From assembly GCA_949752735.1 (NCBI GenBank), contig OX457053.1, forward strand, positions 22,621,318 to 22,685,317: a stretch of 64,000 bases of DNA, given 5' to 3'. The position numbers and the translations under genes were made by a program. Numbering within the stretch: position 1 is the first letter of the stretch; each line of letters begins with the position of its first letter. Positions 20,600 to 31,692 of the stretch are shown piece by piece. The notes under the pieces are model-generated. The model worked only from the letters and a program-made list of their open reading frames with translations, searched no databases and was not told the origin of the DNA. The stretch is from Lumbricus terrestris (lineage: Eukaryota; Annelida; Clitellata; Crassiclitellata; Lumbricidae).

Positions 20600-21250
20600 T
20601 GATATTCCGCGTTCCAATCGTCGCCACTTCCGGTTCATCAATACTGCCCTGCACCCGCCGTCCGTTCCTCCTGAAGGCTCGACCGACGACGACGACGATG
20701 ACTACATCCTTGATTATCGCTCACTCGCCGTTTTCAAACAGCGCCCGTGTACCGATCTCTCATGCCGTTCCCGTCAGAACCACGGCTCGTGCCACATAAC
20801 TCACAGAGTGCCTTCTCATGCGTGCCAGCGCGCGTGCACTTCAGCCATCATCAGCAGCAGCAGTAGCCTGCCCACCCGCCCTCCCACAAGGCGCTTCCGA
20901 GCCCCGTTGCATTTCGGTCGCCCTGGGGGCGCTGTTCGGGACCGCTTAGGACGCCGGGACGAGCCCCCTATCGGCTGGCGGTTGAGTGATAACCGCAATT
21001 AGCGTAAAGCCCGGACGGAATATCTAACCGAGGCGGCGTCTGTCCAATCGCTGCCTGTATGCCAGCGCTGCCGACCAGACGGCGCTTCGAGCGCTTAGAT
21101 GCCGACGTTGCAGCTGTAGGGCTGATCGGGTTCGGCTGTGTCCGGTCTTACTCGGCACGATTCGTTGCGGGTCGTCAGAGTCCGGTGTACGAAGAGATGT
21201 GGAGCGCGTCGGCTGATGGGAGAAATGCTGGATGTCTGATGTATTGGTTC
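20600..21250. promoter_or_regulatory. CpG-rich segment, possible promoter region
   Basis: CpG dinucleotides are dense here (for example a CGACGACGACGACG run near 20690 and CGACCAGACGGCGCTTCGAG near 21070), in contrast to flanking repeats. No TATA box, conserved ORF or splice structure can be tied to it. The ORFs of 60-90 codons look unremarkable. Confidence 0.25.
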
Positions 21251-21295
21251 CAGATGAACAGAAGATTAAATTTGCAGACGGTTGGAGTTACGGTG

Positions 21296-21775
21296 GATAA
21301 TGAATGGATGGAAGGATGGAAGGATGGATAGATGAACGGATGGATGGATAGATGGATAGATGATGGATGGATGATGGATGGATGATGGATGGATGGATAG
21401 ATGATGATGGATGGATGAACGGATGGATGGATGATGGATGGATGGATAGATGACGGATGGATGAACGGATGGATGGATAGATGATGGATGGATGAACGAA
21501 TTGATGGATAGATAATGAATGGATGGACGGATGGATGGATATATAAGGAATGGATGGACGGATGGATGATGGATGGATGAAGAGATGGATAGATGATGGA
21601 TGGATGGATGTATGGATAGATAGATGGATATATAGCAGACGATCACGCGTGCGCTATGGCCGTGTTATATAATTCAGCATGTTGCTCCGGATTGATGGAA
21701 GGTTGAAATGGATAGATGGATGGATGGATGGATGGATGGATGGATGGATGGATGGAAGGATTAATGGATGATTGG
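21296..21775. repeat. GATG microsatellite, two blocks
   Basis: Degenerate GGATGGAT sequence at 21296-21635 and a nearly perfect GGAT run at 21715-21755, separated by ~80 bp of unique sequence. The LTR retrotransposon is inserted just after the second block. Confidence 0.9.
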
Positions 21776-22561
21776 ATGAATGTTTGTTAGATATGTAACG
21801 CCCGCCCCTATCGGCATCCCCGGAGTCGCCACTTCCGGATCCTCGCTCGATATGGCCGCGTGCTGCTGTGGACGAGCTCTAGAGATAGAGGGAGGACAGG
21901 ATGAGGTGACTTCTGGGTTCGATTCCCAACCCAGGAAAGGCGGCCAGTCTTTTCGACTACCGTACTCCCTATATGAAATTGGCGGCCTACCAGCCAATCT
22001 ATCACTTCTCCGCAATATACCAGGTTGCGTGAAATCTTTAGGCCTAGCACCCAAAGTTTCCTCCAGGCCGATGGTCGAGTGGTATGGCGCGTCCGCAGTG
22101 GTAATAGCGGTGAGGTAACCAGGGTTCAAATCCACAGCAGGCTTGGGTACCGGCGATGCCTCTAGCCTTTCCAATCGTGATACAACTTCCGTCAGCGCTT
22201 CCCTGACATTTAATTGCTCTGAGGTGATTGCATCCTGCGTATCTCTGACATAAGATTTTACAGAAGAGATTTCCTCTCTTACATTTGATTGCACTGCCAG
22301 GACATTAAATTCTACTGTGGAAATCGCCTCTTGCGTGTCCCTGGCATTAGTTTCAATTGACGACTGCATAAAAGACATCGCCTCATGAGTACTCTTAGCA
22401 TTGGTTTGTATTGCTTCATGAGTCGACTTAGCATTAGTCTGTATTGCTTCGAGCAATATCTCCATCGAGGAAGGGGGCCGTGAAGGCTGAGCAGGGGTGA
22501 CTGGCCTAGACTCCTCCATAGCGCTATAGAAATGACTCCTATCTTTATAGCTCACAGTCAA
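21761..22561 (-). pseudogene. 3'-LTR copy of the coiled-coil ORF
   Basis: Same 5' part as the ORF at 29188-30012, but the last residues are replaced by translation into host flank. By position it lies downstream of the element's coding region and is probably not expressed as such. Confidence 0.6.
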
Positions 22562-24236
22562 TATCGCTAGCAGTGAACGAAGTAGTTATTCTTATTAACA
22601 AATCAAGCATTCAATCCACATCCGTCACATTCAAAGCCATCAATAATCAAAGTCAGAAGTTTAATTAATATTTCTTATTATTCCCAATCAATTGAATCTT
22701 CAATTGACATCAATTATGTTCAAAGCAATCAAACATAAAAGTCAGTAAGTTCAATTATCAGTTCCTATCCTTTGTAAAGACATTCAATGAAAATCAAATG
22801 CAACAATTCAATGCAAACACCTATCAACCGGAGTATGCCTGACTTAAATCCCGATTGACTCTCAAGTCCCACAGCCAATTTCAGTTCAGCCCAAAATGTC
22901 TTAATAACCGATCGTATTAATTCCCCAATAAAGCGTACCTTATGTCCGAAGACAAGGGACAAAGCCGATCGTGTGCGAAGAACAGCGACGAAGACGATAT
23001 CCAAGAGATGCGACGAAACACACAGAAAGGCGTCGAGTTTGAAACGCCCGAAAAGATCAGCTAAATCCGATGCTGATTTCTCGCAATGAACAACAATTTC
23101 GGCTATTTATCCAAGCCGTTTGAGAAAGACGCCCTTAGGCAACCATACGAACAACCGCTTCGCAACACAATTTCGAAGAACGAGAGCAGAGCGCTGACGA
23201 TTCGAAGCCCACGATAAATCACTCCGTGTGACAGGGCGAAGAGAGGCCTTGAATTAGTAATCCAGGAATATATCCGAAGCGAGAGCGAAGACAAAACTTG
23301 CAGCGACGCTGATGTATTTCTCGCAACAAACAAACTCTTTTATTTAATCGACTCCATGTCGAGAGAGAATGAATCGCCGACAGAATCCGTGTATGCGCAA
23401 CTAGTGCAAGCAGGCGCTTATCCTGGCCATGCTTCACCAACTTGATCGAGCCTAAAACTACCAACCGCCGCAATACATCCGACCGCCCTGAGATCCTGTG
23501 CGCAACTCACTATACATCCGACCGCCCTGAGATCCTATGCGCAACTGAGCCTCTCAGCGTTGCGCTGCTCTTTTATTACTGCCTGACAAGGAGAGCGTCC
23601 CTCTACTACGCATGCGCAGCTGAAGAGCCGAGCGCGCCGAACCAGCAGCTGTGCAGCTGTCTCAAGGCGGCAAGAATCAGCTGCCACGTGCGTCCTCTCC
23701 TGTGTATCTCCGCGTCTGTCTGTAGCTCACTGTCTTTCTCCTTCAATCTCTCCTTCTGAAAGGCGCCATCTGCCGCTGATCACGTAGGCATCAAATGCAC
23801 CAGTTCAACCTTGAGAAAACACACGTACACAGACCCACACGCCAACGGTGTTTCCTTCTCAATCCGTGTCCCTGCCTGTGCTTGTCTGGCTGGCTGTATT
23901 CCTCGCTCACTCTGATCATCAGACCACCTCAGAGAGCGTGCGAAAGTTTAATTACCCTCATCGACTGCAAGCGGCACGGCCTTTGAAGACAGCGACCGAC
24001 GATCGCTGAGAGCGTGTGAACATATACCAATTAATGAAACAGCAACGACTGCTGCCTACGTCAGCGGTCGCTGTGACCCGTGTCAAGCGCAAATCAACAT
24101 TAAAATATAGGTCACACAAGGCAGCTCAAAAATACAGAAATAAAACAAATATATCAGATCCCTGAAACCCCATAATCGATCAAAAAATTAAATAAAATAA
24201 TATTAGCGACCCGTAGCGTAGTTATACGTCGCTACA
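21794..24236 (-). repeat. 3' LTR of the retrotransposon
   Basis: 2443 bp, same as the 5' LTR apart from one missing A in the A-run near 24183. It carries the same embedded ORF, which here (22561 down to 21761) reads out into flanking GATG repeats. Confidence 0.95.
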
Positions 24237-24254
24237 CTATTCTCGGCCCTCCCT
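24237..24254 (-). other. polypurine-like tract before the 3' LTR
   Basis: The minus strand reads AGGGAGGGCCGAGAATAG directly before the 3' LTR start TGTAGCG. It is purine-rich but interrupted by CC and T, so it is only a moderate match to a classical polypurine tract. A hairpin lies next to it (24257-24294). Confidence 0.55.
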
Positions 24255-24256
24255 GA

Positions 24257-24294
24257 TTTCAGGATCCTTTTAATTGGAAAAATGGATCCTGAAA
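24257..24294. other. perfect inverted repeat beside the polypurine tract
   Basis: Arms TTTCAGGATCC (24257-24267) and GGATCCTGAAA (24284-24294) pair perfectly over 11 bp, with further T4/A4 pairing in the 16-base loop. Its position just before the 3' LTR suggests an RNA structure in the element transcript. Confidence 0.7.
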
Positions 24295-26857
24295 TGTTAG
24301 TAAGGCCATACTCCAATTTTTACATCAATGATTCAAATGCAAGAATTAAAAATATATGCAACGAACAGTCCTCAACGTAAGCATCAGAAAGTTCACATTT
24401 TAGCGTTAAATGTCAGTTCCAGCGAAAGAAACATTTATTATTATTATAATTATATAGCTCCATCGCTAATAGTTCAGTAAAGCTCAAAAGCAATTCTATA
24501 TATAGGTCTCCTTGAGTTTAGTTAAGCACAAAGTCCTCCACGGCAAGCATTGACTTAAGAACCCACGGGACAGCCACAAAAACCACTAGACTTCCGTTAC
24601 CTTTACAACAGGTCATCTGATTAATAGGCCACCCATGGCCTTTACTATCGAGACTTCTTTAGGCATTTCACTGTAGGCAAACGTCTACATTTAAAGACTC
24701 ATCTAAGCAGTTAAACCTAAGTCTCTAATCCCATTAACAACGGTGCTATCATAGCAAATTACCTGAGACTACACACACAGCTTAAGTCTCCAAAGGCCAA
24801 TGCTCATTATAACTATCCGTAGGCTCCCCATCAAAGCTTACCGTAAGAGACCAAGCCCAACTTCAGCTTAATAAGCCGCTCCCTTCCCAACATCTTTCAG
24901 TAGGCCTACTTAATTATTAAAAATGCAACCGATTATGCACAGAATTAAAATAGGCCATTTAAACATAGGCTAACGTAACATATTATTGCAATTAACGTTA
25001 CAAAACAGTCACATTGTATAATCGTAAAAATCCTAGGCCTAAAAGGATTATCATGATTTTAATATGAGATCTTAGTCTAAAGCACAAATCAACAGTTAGG
25101 CCACTTTAGTCTATCTTATGCATTTGCATCATCCTTCAGGCAGTCTATTATTAGCACATGCATCAGGCCACACACGCGTCAGCGCCTGGGAAAATCATCG
25201 GTCGATAATAATCGCCGCGTTGATGCGTCGACTCAGTACCTATTTCCCCACGCCATGCATCTACAGCGTGCGTCTAACCGTGAGAATTAGGCAACTAAAC
25301 ATCATCTCTATACATGTAGGCCCATGCGCATCGTACGACAGAGGTCGCGCTGACCTGCACAAAATTAAAATAATCCTTATTAAGCGCTCATGAAATTAGG
25401 ATACAAAGTAGGCCTACAACATATCTGGCGCCTGTATTAACTATCAACGTTACAAATCTAGGCCTACTACGGATCAAATCATGATTATATAGTCCCATAA
25501 TAATTTCAATGACGTTACTTATCCTTCCGTCGGTCCATCCACGACGAGCAATAATTATCACTGCCTTTGATGTGTCCCACGGACTACGCTGTCGCTATCC
25601 CCACTCTCTCTACAATTGCCTCTGCAGGAGTCGTGGGAACCGAACGCGTCCAGCAGACCACACGCAATAGTGACATTGCAAAATTAGGCCTCCAAAACTA
25701 GGTCAATCAACAAAACTTAGCAAAACCTTTCTAAGCTAGAATTATCGATAAACCTTACATGGCACATTTTGCCTATAGCCCAAAAAGGATCCTAATTATT
25801 ATTATTATTTCTAGCCCTAATTAATATTATTAGGCCTCGCAGTTTAACCATATAATTCCATTGCAGGCGGAATCAGGCAAAACCGCAAAACTAGGCCTAA
25901 TGCAAAAATTACACAGCATAACTAAATTATCGCCTATTCCTCAGCGTTAGGCTATTAAAACATGTAGGCCTACATTTTAATTGATATAAAATGCCGAAAT
26001 TTGTCTTCAAATCCTCAGAATTATATGGGCTCATCACGGCAAACTATATATATATAAGCCTAATCCCTCAAGATGCAGTCAAGTGCTACATGGGTCGATT
26101 AACCATTTACTTAGCGCCTTTTAACTCATCAATAATGCATCTATACACTTAATATGTACATAAACGCTATGTGGGCCTACCAAACATTTATGTAGCGCCT
26201 CATTAAACTTAATTAATATGAATCTATACATATATATACGATGATAATAGTTACGCATATAAAAATTCTATGCAAGGAAATTAGGAGCTTTAGAATTTAA
26301 CTGTGCAAATTTCTTAAAATTAGGCCTCATGCAAATTTCGCCTCCGAGCATCATCTCAGAATCACTTCTTAGAGACATAGGCCTACTATTTTAACGCAGG
26401 TCATAATATCACATAATCACATCATCATGGCTAATTCCACTACAAGTCTAAGTTCAAGGTCACATAATCGTCATCAATGGCCTGAACTAAAATAGGCAAC
26501 CTTATATATACATCAACAGGTAAAACCAATATTTATATAGCGCAATGCAAGCAATGACAGTCCAGTTTTCTGTCTACAGCAGAGGCAATAATAAAATCGT
26601 CCATCGCTTCATTGCAAATGCAATACAATACTAATCTATATCACCATTGCAAACATTAATCAGACAGTCGGCAATGCAATACAAATATTAATACTATGCA
26701 CAACATACGATGCAAGAATACAGTTATTTACACAGTAACACACACATGTAAAACCTTCCACATGTAAAGTAAACGTATTCATCACAATCAAAATAAAACA
26801 TGGTTACAGATGCTTCTGCATTCATAATGGCCGCCATTATGCGGTCATTTAACAGAG

Positions 26858-29155
26858 TTACCCAGCCGACGTCAAGTTCTCCGGCGGACGAAGTCCGGTC
26901 GGTTCTCCCAGCATCCTCCAGATCCGGTCCTCAGGGGGTCCATTGCGAAGCGGACAGCTCCTCAAAAGGTGCGAACTGTCGTCACAGTAGAAACAGCGTC
27001 GCTCCTCTCTTGGTGAGTTCCGACCACTGTCTCGCCTCCTCGACGATGATGGCGACCTCCGCGACCGACGCTCCTGGTTCTGCCCGTTCCGCTGGTCCCT
27101 GCTCGGCGCTGGAGCGGACCGAACAGCGAACACACGGCCAACGCTGGGGTTGTCGTGGTCATCGCCCACAGGTTGTCCAAGGTTGTCGCTAGGTGAAGCC
27201 TGCTGCTGTTGTCGAAGAGGACAGAAGCGTGCTATGTGGTCCGTTGCTGAACACTCGAAGCATCTCCGCGCCGATCGTCCAGCTTCCGGTTCCGCCGCCT
27301 GTCGGTATCTGCACGTAGAACTCCAATGACCTGTTCTATTACAGATCGAACAGCGTTGATTGTTCCGCCAGTTCCCTCCGTTAACGTTATACCGACCATT
27401 TCCGGTTGACCCGTTCTGACCTGTCCACGACCCGCGATTATTGTCTCTGTATTGTGGCGCCGACACGGGTTGCCGCTCCATCTTCTCCAGTCTCTCCACT
27501 TGTCTCCTCATTTGCTCCATCCGCCGTTCCAGATCCTTTACTTTCGACTCTTCTTCCTGTTCTTTAATTGCGTTGACACGGCCGTGTCGTCGGTCTTGTT
27601 GTTCATGGCCGCCGGCCTCTGCTTTCTGATAGCCGTCCAATCGCATCGCTACCTTGTAGGCTTCGTCGAGGGATTTCGGTTCTCGCTCTCGGATTTTCAG
27701 AGCAAGCGTTCTATCTCTCAGGGCATCCAAGAATGCCCGAACAGCAATAGCTTCGCTGTGAGCTGTCGAGGAACCCGGATAAGCGCGCGTGGAGAGACGT
27801 CGGATGTCGTCCACCAGGACGCCCATATCCTCGTCGACTTTCTGTTTCCTGGTGCTTAGCTGCGTTTGGAACAGGGCTTGTTGTTCAGCGTTGCCGTATC
27901 GTTCACGAAGTCGCTGGACCAAAGCCGTCCAAGTGTCCAGGCCATCTGCGTTCGACTCGCTCAGCAAATGAGTCGCCGGTTCAACCAATGAGACTACTAA
28001 TTGGTTCAATCTCTCCTCGTCCGTCCATCTGTTATTCCTGGCGCACACGGAGAATTTTCGTAAGAATGTTTCAACGTCCGTCTTTCCGCTAAAAGACCCG
28101 AGTTTCAGGAATTGTGTTGGCTTAGGAGGAGAAGTCGATGACTGTTTAACCTCGCCCTCTTTAGCTGTTGCAGACGCGGTCGGTTCAAGTTCCTTGACTG
28201 TTCCCTTTGAACTGATCGACGGTAGCTCCCAGTCGCCGGTCGTTTGCGTGGCGACGGTGGTCGTCGGGACAATTTTGATAGGACCGACCGAAACGTAGGT
28301 AGGCGCCAGTGCGTTCGTTTCACCAACCGCAGACGTCGCTTTATTATCGGCCGTCGTTTCATTTCTCTCCAGAGGTGTCGGCTTCATTACCACTTGACAT
28401 CGCGGTAGTTCGGCATCACGGCTAAATCCGAAGCTTTGCGCGCCGAGGCACGAACTCATCCTCGCCGATTCCACGACCGTTGGCCACCGAGGAAAGACGG
28501 CGTCGCTTGGTCGAAGCGGGTCGAGACAGCGAAGCGGGTCAACCCAAACCCGGTTGTCGCTGCTACCGTAGAAAGCGCTCGGAGTGTAGGTCGGAGCATA
28601 CCTCCACGGCATGTTTGAATGGTCGGGACGAGCGTATGGTTGCATCCAGTCGACCGTTGCCATCGCCGCTGGTCCAGGAGGAAGGTCGGGTCGAGCGTAA
28701 TCTCGACCAACCATGGTCGACGTTGCACGACCGTCGAGGACGCAGTCAGGCATTGACTGATAGGTCGGCATTACCGACGCTGGTTGTGTAAAGTCGACCC
28801 GACTCGGTGCCATTTCCACTCTTTGTTGATCGACGTGTGCGAGCGACGCTTGAATTCTCCATTGTGGATCCGGTCGAGGATACTCGACGAGAGGAAGGGA
28901 CGAAGAGGCCAAAGGGACTGGGTTGACCTTATCACCCCCCTCCCATGACAATTTATTAGCGATCGGTTTATTCACTTCAAAATTTCTAAACTCCGGTTGC
29001 CGTGCTGCATGCATTCTGTTATCAATTATTTTAACAGTTTTAGGTCTAGATTCCATTATCTTGCTGATTTCAATGTCTACACTACCATCATCAGACATTA
29101 TTTCCACATTATCCGCAAATTCCCTTTCCTTCCTTCTTTCAAAAGAAATTGCCAT
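26858..29155 (-). CDS. gag: Gag polyprotein of the LTR retrotransposon
   Basis: Intact 765-codon ORF. Residues 1-340 are Pro/Ser/Thr-rich with no recognisable domain. Residues about 350-480 match the gypsy-type Retrotrans_gag capsid fold (KLGSFSGKTDVETFLRKF, then RLRERYGNAEQQALFQTQL and LDALRDRTLALKIRE). A short coiled coil (KDLERRMEQMRRQVERLEKM) sits near 540-560. Three CX2CX4HX4C zinc knuckles follow: CSICNRTGHWSSTC near 605, CFECSATDHIARFC near 640 and CFYCDDSSHLLRSC near 725; they should bind element RNA. The start is the first ATG after the primer-binding site, but the frame stays open upstream to 29329 without an ATG. A pol frame does not follow; the next 2.6 kb is non-coding. Confidence 0.92.
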   Translation of the reverse strand: MAISFERRKEREFADNVEIMSDDGSVDIEISKIMESRPKTVKIIDNRMHAARQPEFRNFEVNKPIANKLSWEGGDKVNPVPLASSSLPLVEYPRPDPQWRIQASLAHVDQQRVEMAPSRVDFTQPASVMPTYQSMPDCVLDGRATSTMVGRDYARPDLPPGPAAMATVDWMQPYARPDHSNMPWRYAPTYTPSAFYGSSDNRVWVDPLRCLDPLRPSDAVFPRWPTVVESARMSSCLGAQSFGFSRDAELPRCQVVMKPTPLERNETTADNKATSAVGETNALAPTYVSVGPIKIVPTTTVATQTTGDWELPSISSKGTVKELEPTASATAKEGEVKQSSTSPPKPTQFLKLGSFSGKTDVETFLRKFSVCARNNRWTDEERLNQLVVSLVEPATHLLSESNADGLDTWTALVQRLRERYGNAEQQALFQTQLSTRKQKVDEDMGVLVDDIRRLSTRAYPGSSTAHSEAIAVRAFLDALRDRTLALKIREREPKSLDEAYKVAMRLDGYQKAEAGGHEQQDRRHGRVNAIKEQEEESKVKDLERRMEQMRRQVERLEKMERQPVSAPQYRDNNRGSWTGQNGSTGNGRYNVNGGNWRNNQRCSICNRTGHWSSTCRYRQAAEPEAGRSARRCFECSATDHIARFCPLRQQQQASPSDNLGQPVGDDHDNPSVGRVFAVRSAPAPSRDQRNGQNQERRSRRSPSSSRRRDSGRNSPREERRCFYCDDSSHLLRSCPLRNGPPEDRIWRMLGEPTGLRPPENLTSAG

Positions 29156-29187
29156 TTCGCCTGTTCTAGCATAGTCAGTTTCCTCTT

Positions 29188-30012
29188 CTAACCTATCATC
29201 GCCAAAATCTCTAGAACTAATTTGACCCCACTTCTGGTACCAATTGTAACGCCCGCCCCTATCGGCATCCCCGGAGTCGCCACTTCCGGATCCTCGCTCG
29301 ATATGGCCGCGTGCTGCTGTGGACGAGCTCTAGAGATAGAGGGAGGACAGGATGAGGTGACTTCTGGGTTCGATTCCCAACCCAGGAAAGGCGGCCAGTC
29401 TTTTCGACTACCGTACTCCCTATATGAAATTGGCGGCCTACCAGCCAATCTATCACTTCTCCGCAATATACCAGGTTGCGTGAAATCTTTAGGCCTAGCA
29501 CCCAAAGTTTCCTCCAGGCCGATGGTCGAGTGGTATGGCGCGTCCGCAGTGGTAATAGCGGTGAGGTAACCAGGGTTCAAATCCACAGCAGGCTTGGGTA
29601 CCGGCGATGCCTCTAGCCTTTCCAATCGTGATACAACTTCCGTCAGCGCTTCCCTGACATTTAATTGCTCTGAGGTGATTGCATCCTGCGTATCTCTGAC
29701 ATAAGATTTTACAGAAGAGATTTCCTCTCTTACATTTGATTGCACTGCCAGGACATTAAATTCTACTGTGGAAATCGCCTCTTGCGTGTCCCTGGCATTA
29801 GTTTCAATTGACGACTGCATAAAAGACATCGCCTCATGAGTACTCTTAGCATTGGTTTGTATTGCTTCATGAGTCGACTTAGCATTAGTCTGTATTGCTT
29901 CGAGCAATATCTCCATCGAGGAAGGGGGCCGTGAAGGCTGAGCAGGGGTGACTGGCCTAGACTCCTCCATAGCGCTATAGAAATGACTCCTATCTTTATA
30001 GCTCACAGTCAA
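29188..30012 (-). CDS. LTR-embedded coiled-coil ORF upstream of gag
   Basis: A 274-codon ORF that starts inside the 5' LTR, crosses the LTR end and the primer-binding site and stops 32 bases before the gag ATG. It has an N-terminal Pro-rich part (TPAQPSRPPSS) and a tandem 11-residue repeat (EAIQTNAKSTH twice). A long helical stretch has heptad-like spacing and ends VVSRLERLEAS. A basic RRSDRLAGRPPISY segment lies towards the C-terminus. No known domain recognised. The gag frame is -1 relative to this ORF and the two overlap at about 29188-29329, so a -1 frameshift would fuse them. No canonical slippery heptamer was seen in the overlap. The ORF is preserved in both LTRs, but with such young LTRs that is not evidence of selection. 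Confidence 0.55.
   Translation of the reverse strand: MTVSYKDRSHFYSAMEESRPVTPAQPSRPPSSMEILLEAIQTNAKSTHEAIQTNAKSTHEAMSFMQSSIETNARDTQEAISTVEFNVLAVQSNVREEISSVKSYVRDTQDAITSEQLNVREALTEVVSRLERLEASPVPKPAVDLNPGYLTAITTADAPYHSTIGLEETLGARPKDFTQPGILRRSDRLAGRPPISYREYGSRKDWPPFLGWESNPEVTSSCPPSISRARPQQHAAISSEDPEVATPGMPIGAGVTIGTRSGVKLVLEILAMIG
29225..29242 (-). other. primer-binding site, tRNA-Leu type
   Basis: Two bases after the 5' LTR the minus strand reads TGGTACCAGAAGTGGGGT. This complements CCA plus the 3' end of a metazoan tRNA-Leu (UAA) as I recall it, with one internal mismatch. Minus-strand DNA synthesis would start here. Confidence 0.8.
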
Positions 30013-31688
30013 TATCGCTAGCAGTGAACGAAGTAGTTATTCTTATTAACAAATCAAGCATTCAATCCACATCCGTCACATTCAAAGCCATCAATAATCA
30101 AAGTCAGAAGTTTAATTAATATTTCTTATTATTCCCAATCAATTGAATCTTCAATTGACATCAATTATGTTCAAAGCAATCAAACATAAAAGTCAGTAAG
30201 TTCAATTATCAGTTCCTATCCTTTGTAAAGACATTCAATGAAAATCAAATGCAACAATTCAATGCAAACACCTATCAACCGGAGTATGCCTGACTTAAAT
30301 CCCGATTGACTCTCAAGTCCCACAGCCAATTTCAGTTCAGCCCAAAATGTCTTAATAACCGATCGTATTAATTCCCCAATAAAGCGTACCTTATGTCCGA
30401 AGACAAGGGACAAAGCCGATCGTGTGCGAAGAACAGCGACGAAGACGATATCCAAGAGATGCGACGAAACACACAGAAAGGCGTCGAGTTTGAAACGCCC
30501 GAAAAGATCAGCTAAATCCGATGCTGATTTCTCGCAATGAACAACAATTTCGGCTATTTATCCAAGCCGTTTGAGAAAGACGCCCTTAGGCAACCATACG
30601 AACAACCGCTTCGCAACACAATTTCGAAGAACGAGAGCAGAGCGCTGACGATTCGAAGCCCACGATAAATCACTCCGTGTGACAGGGCGAAGAGAGGCCT
30701 TGAATTAGTAATCCAGGAATATATCCGAAGCGAGAGCGAAGACAAAACTTGCAGCGACGCTGATGTATTTCTCGCAACAAACAAACTCTTTTATTTAATC
30801 GACTCCATGTCGAGAGAGAATGAATCGCCGACAGAATCCGTGTATGCGCAACTAGTGCAAGCAGGCGCTTATCCTGGCCATGCTTCACCAACTTGATCGA
30901 GCCTAAAACTACCAACCGCCGCAATACATCCGACCGCCCTGAGATCCTGTGCGCAACTCACTATACATCCGACCGCCCTGAGATCCTATGCGCAACTGAG
31001 CCTCTCAGCGTTGCGCTGCTCTTTTATTACTGCCTGACAAGGAGAGCGTCCCTCTACTACGCATGCGCAGCTGAAGAGCCGAGCGCGCCGAACCAGCAGC
31101 TGTGCAGCTGTCTCAAGGCGGCAAGAATCAGCTGCCACGTGCGTCCTCTCCTGTGTATCTCCGCGTCTGTCTGTAGCTCACTGTCTTTCTCCTTCAATCT
31201 CTCCTTCTGAAAGGCGCCATCTGCCGCTGATCACGTAGGCATCAAATGCACCAGTTCAACCTTGAGAAAACACACGTACACAGACCCACACGCCAACGGT
31301 GTTTCCTTCTCAATCCGTGTCCCTGCCTGTGCTTGTCTGGCTGGCTGTATTCCTCGCTCACTCTGATCATCAGACCACCTCAGAGAGCGTGCGAAAGTTT
31401 AATTACCCTCATCGACTGCAAGCGGCACGGCCTTTGAAGACAGCGACCGACGATCGCTGAGAGCGTGTGAACATATACCAATTAATGAAACAGCAACGAC
31501 TGCTGCCTACGTCAGCGGTCGCTGTGACCCGTGTCAAGCGCAAATCAACATTAAAATATAGGTCACACAAGGCAGCTCAAAAATACAGAAATAAAACAAA
31601 TATATCAGATCCCTGAAACCCCATAATCGATCAAAAAAATTAAATAAAATAATATTAGCGACCCGTAGCGTAGTTATACGTCGCTACA
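29245..31688 (-). repeat. 5' LTR of the retrotransposon
   Basis: 2444 bp; on the minus strand it starts TGTAGCGACGTATAAC and ends GGCGTTACA. It is unusually long. It contains most of a 274-codon ORF, a direct duplication of a ~39-bp word (CATCCGACCGCCCTGAGATC) near 30927-31000 and AATAAA words that could act as polyadenylation signals. TATA box and transcription start were not identified with confidence. Confidence 0.95.
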
Positions 31689-31692
31689 GATA

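Larger units (their letters stand above)
24237..26857. other. non-coding internal region where pol would be expected
   Basis: 2.6 kb, AT-rich, between gag and the 3' LTR. The only ORF over 60 codons is 25118-25393 on the wrong strand, without similarity. No reverse transcriptase, integrase or protease motif was found in any frame. The word AGGCCTA or AGGCCTAC occurs many times (24903, 25034, 25409, 25463, 25893, 25967 and others), as in host non-coding DNA of this window, so captured host DNA is possible. Confidence 0.7.
21794..31688 (-). mobile_element. complete young LTR retrotransposon, Gag-only (non-autonomous)
   Basis: A 9895-bp element on the minus strand. Direct repeats of 2443 and 2444 bp begin TGTA and end TACA and are flanked by the 4-bp target duplication GATA (21790-21793 and 31689-31692). 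The inner 5 kb has a tRNA-Leu-like primer-binding site, one intact gag gene and a purine-rich tract, but no protease, reverse transcriptase, RNase H or integrase. Gag type and TSD length fit a Ty3/gypsy relative. In the segments compared by eye the LTRs differed only by one A in an A-run, so insertion is very recent. Movement must have relied on enzymes from another element, as in plant TR-GAG and LARD elements. Confidence 0.93.

Noticed and set aside
22765..23473. Small ORFs inside the LTRs (76-84 codons)
   Set aside because: Present in both LTR copies simply because the LTRs are near-identical; no domain, odd composition, and not positioned for translation.
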